NCBI GenBank assembly: GCA_902459845.2
Contig: CABPSV020000117.1
Span: 5,001 to 22,275, forward strand
Source of the DNA: Hepatocystis sp. ex Piliocolobus tephrosceles
Taxonomy: Eukaryota; Apicomplexa; Aconoidasida; Haemosporida; Plasmodiidae
Direction of reading: 5' to 3'
Length of the DNA: 17,275 nt
Below, piece after piece: positions 9,864 to 17,275 of this stretch. The position numbers and the translations under genes were made by a program. The notes beneath the pieces are model-generated. The model did no database searches. It was not told the origin of the DNA and saw only the letters and a list, made by a program, of their open reading frames with translations. Positions within the stretch are counted from its first letter, which is position 1. Each line of letters begins with the position of its first letter.

Positions 9864-10580
9864 AAAAAAAAAACGGATAATACAAAATTCGACTTTAAAA
9901 AACTAATGAAAGTATACGACATATTCAAACCTACAAATGGATACGTATCTGTATATTTACATGTATATATCATGTTCTTGTAGTAAAATAAAAAATAAAA
10001 AATAATACTCTTTTTTTTTTAAAAAAAGGCGTCCTTTTTTGTAAGTGTGTACCACACATTGTACAAGCATTATAAATGCAAGTACGTGCGTACTTATTTG
10101 GCACGATTTATGTTTTAACGTCATATTGTTTCCATCTGTTCATATATATATTTATTTATTTTAAAATTTTAAACAAATTAATTATAACTTTTACTCCTCT
10201 TTTTTTTTTTCCCTTCTTCATACATATAAGATATATATGTATATATACAAAGTTCGAATTTTTAATTTTGAGCATAAAACTAGTACGGTATAAAATTTTA
10301 AATACATATATACGTATATATACATATATATACATATATATGTATTTTTTTTTTTTTTTTGTACAAGCTTATTATTTATGAGGCATTGTATATAAAACGA
10401 AAAATGAAATCACTAAATGTTATACATAATATATATGCATATATATGAACTCTTTTTTAACAGTTTGTCTTTTTTTTATTTTTAAAAAAAGCTAAATAAA
10501 TTTATTTTTTTATTATTAACCTATGTTGTTATATATATATATATATATGTGTATGTGCTTTATAGTATTGTTTCTCTTTT

Positions 10581-10624
10581 CCTCATAACTGGATGGTCGT
10601 TTTACCAGCACAACTGTTATGAGG
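10581..10624. other. Hairpin-forming inverted repeat with nested stem
   Basis: CCTCATAAC (10581-10589) is perfectly complementary to GTTATGAGG (10616-10624), and a T-G pair extends it by one step. Inside, TGGT (10594-10597) can pair with ACCA (10604-10607) around a 6-base loop. The segment is richer in G+C than its surroundings. It could be the core of a small structured RNA or a chance palindrome. No box C/D motif was seen around it. Confidence 0.6.
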
Positions 10625-10878
10625 GTTTCTTTTTTATTAATTCATGCTTACATTTTAATTATTGTTGTTTCTTTCTTTTTGTCATTCTTTTATCATTTTG
10701 CTATCACATGACACATAATTTCATGTTTCCCCTTATCGATAAATTGCTTACTCTAAATAATGCACATATGTATGCATATATATGTTCAGGTTAATTTTTT
10801 TATTTTTGATTTATTAGAAAATAGGGGGAGTACTTAGGTGAATGAATATGAGTATGCATTCGTGTATACGATTGTTTA

Positions 10879-10912
<34 letters not shown>

Positions 10913-11349
10913 CAAATGCAATGTTTTTTTGTTTCATAATTGTTGCTACTGTTTAAAGCTAAAATTTGATAAGAGTTGGATCTTTTCGTGCAAATCATAA
11001 TGTTTGTACTTGTTAGTATTTATGAGCTCGTATATACATATATGTTTTCATATATATGCACATGCATATGTAATATATATTATCATAAAAAAAAAAAACT
11101 CACATTATGTTTAATAGAAATTATCACAAGAACTGTGCACATGATACTATGAATTATACATAATATATATATATATCGCGTAAATTTATTAGCTACATAT
11201 TTTTGCACGTTCATACTAATATATTTACTATTTGTGTTATTCCGTTTTACGTTTTACATTTTACGTAAATATTTTTTGTGTACAGGTATATGTAATATGT
11301 ATATATATTTTTTTTCATTTTTTCATTTTTTTTTTTTTTTTACTTATGT

Positions 11350-11400
11350 TCACCTGCTTTCACCTGTTATCAACTGTTATCAGCTGTTATCACGCTTTTC
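11350..11400. repeat. Degenerate 10-bp tandem repeat (CACCTGTTAT-like)
   Basis: Five consecutive 10-bp blocks read CACCTGCTTT, CACCTGTTAT, CAACTGTTAT, CAGCTGTTAT and CACGCTTTTC. Three centre on a CANNTG word. The array is flanked by poly(T) on both sides. Confidence 0.85.
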
Positions 11401-11401
11401 A

Positions 11402-11432
<31 letters not shown>

Positions 11433-11515
11433 TATTTACAACAGTATACTATACATAACACGCTCACATTTTTATAAGCTTGCGTTATTTTATTTTTATT
11501 CCTGTTTTAACTTTT

Positions 11516-11551
11516 ATTTTTACTTATATTTTTACTTGTATTTTTACTTAT
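11516..11551. repeat. Three copies of a 12-bp unit ATTTTTACTTAT
   Basis: Units at 11516, 11528 and 11540; the middle one has GT in place of the final AT. The TTTTTAC core is the same word as the minus-strand unit of the 4381-4709 array, perhaps by coincidence in T-rich DNA. Confidence 0.9.
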
Positions 11552-11580
11552 ATTTTATATATATATATACATATATATAT

Positions 11581-11581
<1 letters not shown>

Positions 11582-11629
<48 letters not shown>
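11582..11629 (+). repeat. Poly(T) tract of about 48 bases
   Basis: The longest pure homopolymer read in the window, in the divergent intergenic region. Exact length is likely to be unreliable in sequencing and variable between isolates. Confidence 0.9.
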
Positions 11630-11632
<3 letters not shown>

Positions 11633-12093
11633 CAAGTGATTAACAAGTATTATTTGTTAATAATTAATCGAGTTTATCATCATTACATTGTCACATTATC
11701 ACAAGCTTACGTACGCCCATGTGTATATTATATACATATATATATGTTTTTGTATGTACGTATGTATAAACAAAAACGCTTATTAAGAAAAGGACAAAAT
11801 TGGCAAGTATTAATTAGTCATTTAAAACTGTTAAATAACATAACATAACGTAACTCTTTTTTTTTTTTTTTTTTTCTTTTTTTTTTTATCAGTATACACG
11901 TGAATATATATGCTATACAATACACATAATCAAAAACATAAACAAACAATTTATAGTGAAAGTAGAAAAAAAAAAAAAAAAAAAAAAAAATATTCATTTG
12001 TACTGAAGGTATATATACATAAAATATTTATATATTTTTATTCTTAATTAGTAAAGAGCTAAAAAAAAAAAAGAAGCACAAACTAAAATTTTC

Positions 12094-12128
<35 letters not shown>

Positions 12129-12175
12129 TTAACTAAAAACGTGTCAAAGTTTGTTTTTTTTTTGTTTTTTTTTTT

Positions 12176-12275
12176 NNNNNNNNNNNNNNNNNNNNNNNNN
12201 NNNNNNNNNNNNNNNNNNNNNNNNNNNNNNNNNNNNNNNNNNNNNNNNNNNNNNNNNNNNNNNNNNNNNNNNNNN
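12176..12275. other. Assembly gap (100 Ns)
   Basis: Exactly 100 Ns, the conventional length for a gap of unknown size. It is flanked by poly(T) on the left and by a 29-bp tandem repeat on the right, so the missing sequence is probably more of that array. Confidence 0.99.
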
Positions 12276-12390
12276 TTTGTTTGTTTGCCCTATATTTTTT
12301 TACCTTTGTTTGTTTGCCCTATTTTTTTTTACCTTTGTTTGTTTGCCCTATTTTTTTTTACATTTGTTTGTTTGCTCTATTTTTCTTTTT
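12276..12390. repeat. 29-bp minisatellite next to the gap, about 3.5 copies
   Basis: Three consecutive 29-bp units start at 12276, 12305 and 12334. Each has TTTGTTTGTTTGCCC, then a TA..T-rich stretch, then TACC or TACA; a fourth diverged copy starts at 12363. The left end is cut by the gap, so the true copy number is unknown. It ends about 175 bases upstream of the start codon of the large plus-strand gene, inside its likely promoter or 5' UTR. Confidence 0.93.
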
Positions 12391-12514
12391 TTTGACCTAT
12401 TATTGTTTTTTTGCCTTTTCGTGTGCATTGAATTGTATCCGACTTAATCCTTCATATATATGCACTTGTTTCCCTATCACCTTATAACCAACACATAATT
12501 TTAATGTAACTTAC

Positions 12515-12515
<1 letters not shown>

Positions 12516-12562
<47 letters not shown>
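12516..12562 (+). repeat. A47 tract directly abutting the start codon of the large plus-strand gene
   Basis: Forty-seven uninterrupted As run from 12516 into the A of the ATG at 12563. If transcribed, the leader would end in poly(A) right at the initiation site. Confidence 0.95.
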
Positions 12563-12566
<4 letters not shown>

Positions 12567-15500
12567 ATCTAAAAGGTGAAAATAAAAACATAGACAGAAA
12601 TGAGATTTTCTGGAAATCTTTATATAACGACTTTGACGAAATAACTGATACAAATAAAAAACATTTGCATCATATAGAAAAGAGTTTACATAGCTTTTGC
12701 AAAGGTATAAAATCAGCAGATAATTTGAGTTTTGGTATAAATAGAGATGGATATGATAAATCACGTTTAAGAAGTGGAAATATGAACGATGAAATAAAAG
12801 AAGTAAATAAATATATTAATAATAGTAATACAGATATAAATGGAGGTAAATATATGAATATGGACTTATATCATAGAATATTGGACATAAATAAAAACGA
12901 AAATAATAACAGAAGTGTGAGTAATATTAGTAGAAATAATAACATGGATAATGTATCACAATATGATAGAAATATAAATTTTTTAAATAAATCAGATTGT
13001 TTATATTTAAAAAAAAATAATAATTTAAATGAATTTGTAAAAAATAAGGATAGTGATAGTGTATATTTAAAAAAAACACTTGAACGAAATTGTGATAAAT
13101 TATTAAATACAAAAATTATAAAAACTTCGGGAGATATAAAATCGTCTTTAATACATTCTAATTGTTCATCAAAAAATGGTAACAAAGAAAATATTAATTT
13201 CGATACCAAGTTAAATTGGAAACGTATTGATAATTTGATACATTCAAAGATGGATAACTATAGTTTATATGATAAAAAAAGTATACTACATAATAATATT
13301 GATGATAGTAATAAAAAATGGTTTGATAGTAGTAATAAAAAAGTGTATGAAAATAATATGAACAGAAGCTATATTGTTCATAATAATAATAAAATTAATA
13401 ATAATTTGTATAATAGTCAAAATGTCAAAAGTTGGTGCTATGATAATTTAAAAAATATAAAGAAAAAAAATGGGTTAACAAGTAAAAGGGATGTGGATGG
13501 AGATGTGGATGGAGATGTGGATGTGGATGTGGATGTGGATGTGGATGGAGATGGAAATGTGGATGAAGATGGAGATGAATATAGATCGTTAGTTTATACG
13601 AAAGAATATCTTGATTATATAAAAATGGGAATAAGAAAAAAAGAAAAAAACAAAACAGTTAATGATCCATTGAAATTAAGAAACAATTTAAACACAAATT
13701 TATTTTTTCAAAACATTAATAAGTATAAAAATATAGATGTAAAATCAGAAAATAAACATTTGTACAATAATGATGAAGATAGTAACGACATAACTATAAA
13801 ATCACCTACAAGTGATATTGTTAAACAAACAAATCTAAACTCAATCGAAAGGTTAGATAAGTTGTTACAAAATAAATACAAATATGTAAATAGTTCTAGT
13901 GATCCAAATGAAAAACAAAACATATATTTAAATATGAATAAATATAATAATTATTTGGATAAATTAAAAAAAGAAGAAGAAATAAGTGTTTGTGACGTGG
14001 AAAGTATTCACAATGGAACTAGCCAATGTGGAAGTATAAAAAGTCATATAAATCGCGATAATAATAAAAACGATAATTATGCTGATATTTTATCAAATAT
14101 TTCATCAGCAAGAAGCATAGATGATAGTTCATATAAAAAATTAATAAATAAATCGAAAATGTTAAATGAAATAACACACAAATGTTTGAATTCTTATTCA
14201 GACTTAAGTAAATATACCACAAGGAATTTATATTTAAATAAAAATTTCTCTTATAGAAGTGAGGATAATGAAAACAGTGTCACTAGTGTTAATAGTAGTA
14301 ACATAAAAGAGGAAAACTTATATGATTTGTATCGTAGCAATAATAATGACAATAGTAACAGTACTAGTAATAATATAAAAACTTATACCGTTAAAAATCC
14401 TAATTATAACAAACACAATGTTTTTAATGAGAGTTTTGGAGATTTTGATAAAAGTATAAATAAAGAGTTTATAAAACCAAATATGGACTATTCATCTAAT
14501 AACGAGTGTAAGCAATTGATGGAACATATTGGAAGGAGATTTATTGATGGTGAGGAGAATGACAATATTCTTAATAATTCTACAAGTATAGGAAAAAGCG
14601 AAAAAAAGGGAAGTATCGAAAACGAGGGAAGCAAAGAAAACGACGAAAATAACGAAAATGACGAAAATGACGAAAATGACGAAAATGACGAAAATGACGA
14701 AAATGACGAAAATGACGAAAATGACGAAAATGACGAAAATGACGAAAATGACGAAAATGACGAAAATAACGAAAATAACGAAAATAACGAAAATGACGAA
14801 AATAACGAAAATAACGAAAATAACGAAAATAACGAAAATGACAAAAATAACGAAAATGACAAAAATAACGAAAATGACAAAAATAACGAAAATGACAAAA
14901 ATAACGAAAATGACGAAAATGACAAAAATAACGAAAATGACAAAAATAACGAAAATGACAAAAATAACGAAAATGACAAAAATAACGAAAATGAGGGAAA
15001 AAATATCACTAATTTGAATGAACAGCTCAATAAAGATGATTGTAGTACCGAAAATGTTTCCACTTTTTCAAACAATATAAATAAAAAAAGTAACAGTAAT
15101 TGTAGTGAGGATGATGAGAAACAACAAAGAAATTGTGATCATAACATATATTCAGAAAATGCAAAAAACAATAATAGTAATGTATACAAAAAAAACAATG
15201 ACCTAAATAAAACGAATGGTGATAACAACCATATTTATTCTGATAATTTTAATGTTTTAAACAAGGGTGTAAACTATAAGAGTACAAAAAAAACTAAAGT
15301 TCATAATAAACAATATGAACAACAAGCTATTTTTGAATTTAATAAGAATGTAGATTCAGTTAAAAAGGAAGTTGTAAAAAATATTACTGTAACTAATAAT
15401 GAAAATAATAGTGTGAACAGACATAGAAATAGTATGATGATACATCCTATTGTAAGTATTAACATTGATGAAAAAAATAAAAACGAAGAATTGTTTGAGA

Positions 15501-16120
15501 ATGTAATAAAAAAAAAAATAACAGATAATCAAAAAAAAACACTAAATCAATGTTATGATAGTATTTCGCATATAAATGACATTAATCGTTTGTCTAAAGA
15601 AATATATTTTTTTCAAGATTTGTGTGAAAAAAGAAAAAATATCATAAAAAAAAGTAAAAAAGAAAATATGAAATTAAAAATAGAAATAAAATCATTATTA
15701 AATTTTAATAACAATTTAAATGATTTATTAAAAGAAAAAGAAGCAGAAAAAAAATTTTTAAAAAAACAAAAAGAAGAACTAGAATTAAATTTAATGAATC
15801 AGTTAAGGAATAATACAAAACATTCATATATAGGTTCAAATGAGGTTCGAAAGATCCAAACAGATTTATATCCCAAAAATAATCAGTTATGTAATAATAA
15901 TGGTATGTTGGATTGTATTGATGACATAAGGTTATGTAATAACGACATATTATGTGTGAAAGAAAATGAGAACACTAAAAATAAATCATATAATGAAGAT
16001 ACTACCCTACTAATACAAAGTTATGAAAAAAAAATAAAAGAATTATTAATACAAGTGAAAATGTATCAAACAAAAAATAAAGACTTACAAGAACAATTGA
16101 AGATATTTATGGGTGACTAG
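12563..16120 (+). CDS. Large Asn-rich protein of unknown function with E-N-D repeats and C-terminal coiled coil, 1185 residues
   Basis: A single uninterrupted frame runs from ATG at 12563 to TAG at 16118-16120. I do not recognise the protein. Residues 1-65 (beginning MDLKGENKNIDRNEIFWKSL) look folded and helical. Most of 66-1000 is Asn/Asp/Lys/Ser-rich low complexity, typical of Plasmodium. Two in-frame repeats stand out: an Asp-Val/Asp-Gly tract at residues 310-339 and a triplet E-N-D/E-N-N/D-K-N tract at 692-810. A less simple patch lies around 340-385 (EYRSLVYTKEYLDYIKMG). Residues about 1003-1082 form a predicted coiled coil (RLSKEIYFFQDLCEKRKNII and onward), and 1146-1185 a second short one (IKELLIQVKMYQ) running to the end. 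There is no signal peptide or membrane span. The coils suggest a structural or scaffold protein. No upstream in-frame ATG exists; the tract before the start is poly(A). Confidence 0.92.
13490..13579 (+). repeat. Coding GATGTG/GATGGA repeat (Asp-Val / Asp-Gly)
   Basis: Within the large gene, residues 310-339 alternate Asp with Val or Gly, encoded by 6-bp units GATGTG and GATGGA. The segment is strongly acidic and much richer in G than the surrounding gene. It could bind cations loosely, but the EF-hand loop pattern is not present. Confidence 0.93.
14636..14992 (+). repeat. Coding 9-bp / 18-bp repeat (E-N-D, E-N-N and E-N-D-K-N-N)
   Basis: The 357 bases are about 40 nine-base units in frame (residues 692-810). 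The first part is mostly GAAAATGAC (E-N-D), then GAAAATAAC (E-N-N) interspersed, then an 18-bp higher-order unit GAAAATGACAAAAATAAC (E-N-D-K-N-N). The order suggests stepwise expansion. Charge shifts along the array from strongly acidic to nearly balanced as Lys appears. Other frames stay open and give spurious M-T-K and S-F-S/L-F-S frames. Confidence 0.95.
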
Positions 16121-16370
16121 TTGAGTGGATTAAGTAGGTGACTGATAAAGGGTTTAAAAAAAAAAAAAAAAAAAAGCTAGCATATTTTTTTTTTTTTTTT
16201 TTGACATAAATATTTTTGATAATATGTAAGGATTTATGAGTAGAAATCAAATAACAAGAGCGAGACACACACACATATATATATGTACTTACATTTGTGC
16301 ATAGTTTTAAGGACTGTTTGCTAGTCCCCCCTCCCTTCCGCAAAAAAAAAAAAAAATAAATAAATAAACA

Positions 16371-16418
16371 CATACATACATACTTACATACATACATACT
16401 TACATACATACATGCACA
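16371..16418. repeat. 16-bp higher-order (CATA)n repeat
   Basis: Two perfect 16-bp units CATACATACATACTTA (16371-16386 and 16387-16402) and a third that diverges at its end (CATACATACATGCACA). Confidence 0.93.
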
Positions 16419-16537
16419 CTTTTTAATAAGGTGATTTTGCGCATTGAACCGTATGAAGCTTGTTATTTATTGTTACATTCAAATTTGTTTCTTTACATCA
16501 TTTCCGCTTTGATTCTTTTTTTGCATCATTATTGTAA

Positions 16538-16578
<41 letters not shown>

Positions 16579-17096
16579 TATTTTTTTTAATTTGATTTTT
16601 ATGTCTTTAGGAATATGTATTTGTTTGTAAGTAAACATATTCATTGGTATATTGTACTGATACGTGTCCTTACAAACGTATGTATACATATGCATATATT
16701 TGTTTACCGATTTGAATATGCTTTTTTTTTTTTTTTTTTTTTTTTTCTTTTTTTTGCTAATTTTTTTTTAAATACATTTTATATAACTGTATTACTTTAA
16801 ATAAGAAAGGTCAGTTTTAAATTAAATATTATTAAAATAGAAAACTGCATTGTGGAAAGCACTTTACGTACGTACGTATGTATACACCTGAGTATATTTT
16901 ATGTATGTATGTATCTATGTATATATGTCTATGTGTAGGTACAAATATGCCAATTTGTATAAGTTTATGCAAGTCTTAAAAATTTCAATTATTATGAAGG
17001 GCCATTATATTCCCATAATAGTTATAGTCATAATGTGTTACACAAAATTATATTTTGTTATTTACAACAAAAAAAAAAAAAAAAAAAAAAAAAAAT

Positions 17097-17240
17097 ATTA
17101 AGAGAAAAATAATAAATGTCAATTAAGCAAAAATAGCAAACACTATTTATGGAAAAAAAAAAAAAAACAAACATTGATTAAGAGAAAAATAACAAACATT
17201 AATTATGAAAAAAATAAAAAAATTAAGAGAAAACTAAAAG
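17097..17240. repeat. Degenerate repeat family at the right edge, core ATTAAGAGAAAA
   Basis: ATTAAGAGAAAA occurs at 17097, 17177 and 17222, followed in the first two by ATAA[TC]AAA. A second shared word, ACAAACATT, occurs near 17167 and 17191. Spacing is uneven (80 and 45 bases) because of an inserted poly(A) stretch. The series may continue beyond the window. Confidence 0.75.
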
Positions 17241-17275
17241 AAAATTATGCAACTACATGTATATACAATAAATGA

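Larger units (their letters stand above)
7991..12562. other. Divergent intergenic region of about 4.6 kb
   Basis: It separates the starts of the PTB gene (minus) and the large Asn-rich gene (plus), so it should hold both promoters. The PTB start is preceded on its sense strand by T28 then A8. No convincing gene was found. The open frames are mostly runs of Phe, Tyr and Ile from T-rich and AT-repeat DNA, and most lack an ATG. Less simple segments lie at about 8330-8400, 9060-9180, 9540-9770, 9880-9985, 10560-10780, 10820-10990 and 11640-11830; they could hide small exons, UTRs or non-coding RNAs. It also holds several tandem repeats and the sequencing gap, listed separately. Confidence 0.6.
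16121..17275. other. Downstream intergenic region
   Basis: This 1.15-kb stretch follows the large gene and has no supportable gene. It includes poly(A)/poly(T) tracts (16156-16175, 16186-16202, 16542-16575, 16722-16746, 17070-17094), a C-rich segment at 16326-16339, an (ACAT)n higher-order repeat and a degenerate repeat at the right edge. The near part should be the 3' UTR of the large gene. Confidence 0.5.

Noticed and set aside
10549..10794. Possible small membrane protein frame
   Set aside because: It begins at GTG, has no in-frame ATG before its last third, and its hydrophobicity follows from T-rich DNA.
11640..11700. Minus-strand box C-like ATGATGA as a C/D snoRNA
   Set aside because: No CTGA box D lies at a suitable distance and no terminal stem is visible.
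12563..12760. F-BAR-like start of the large protein (FW..L..DFDEI then helical segment)
   Set aside because: The resemblance covers only about 40 residues, and the long helical domain an F-BAR needs is replaced by Asn-rich sequence.
14488..15075. Minus-strand 195-codon ORF and plus-strand Met-Thr-Lys ORF over the E-N-D repeat
   Set aside because: Both are shadows of the in-frame 9-bp repeat of the large plus-strand gene.

Overview
The window is very A+T-rich nuclear DNA from an apicomplexan, most likely a Plasmodium species with a very low G+C genome. The pointers are long poly(dA:dT) and (AT)n tracts between genes, many short introns of about 120-340 bases with GT..AG ends, Asn/Asp/Lys-rich low-complexity insertions in proteins, and codon use dominated by A and T. 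The species cannot be fixed by reading. A run of exactly 100 Ns (12176-12275) marks a draft-assembly gap.

Layout, left to right. (1) 180-658, minus: the first two exons of a ubiquitin-conjugating (E2) enzyme that runs off the left edge. (2) 1669-1985, plus: two short adjacent open frames of uncertain status. (3) 2868-3782, minus: a five-exon gene for a 124-residue helical/coiled-coil protein, assembled here from very small exons. (4) 4381-4709: a 47-copy array of a 7-bp unit. (5) 5054-7990, minus: a five-exon gene for a 729-residue polypyrimidine-tract-binding (PTB/hnRNP I-like) protein with four RRMs. (6) 7991-12562: about 4.6 kb of shared upstream DNA between the PTB gene and the next, divergent gene. 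It holds simple repeats, the gap, a candidate hairpin and no convincing gene. (7) 12563-16120, plus: a single-exon gene for a 1185-residue Asn-rich protein of unknown function with a long E-N-D repeat and a C-terminal coiled coil. (8) 16121-17275: repeat-rich downstream DNA without a gene.

The three well-supported minus-strand genes lie head to tail; the large plus-strand gene diverges from the PTB gene. Nothing suggests an operon or mobile element. The most interesting reading is that the PTB gene is surrounded by the kind of sequence its product should bind: a T33 tract abuts the acceptor of intron 1, a T41 tract lies just inside intron 2, and a 329-bp array that would be (UUUUUAC)n in the sense RNA begins 345 bases past its stop codon. 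That makes self-regulation of splicing or 3' end formation a testable idea. Exon structures come from splice consensus, phase matching and family resemblance recalled from knowledge; no search was run.
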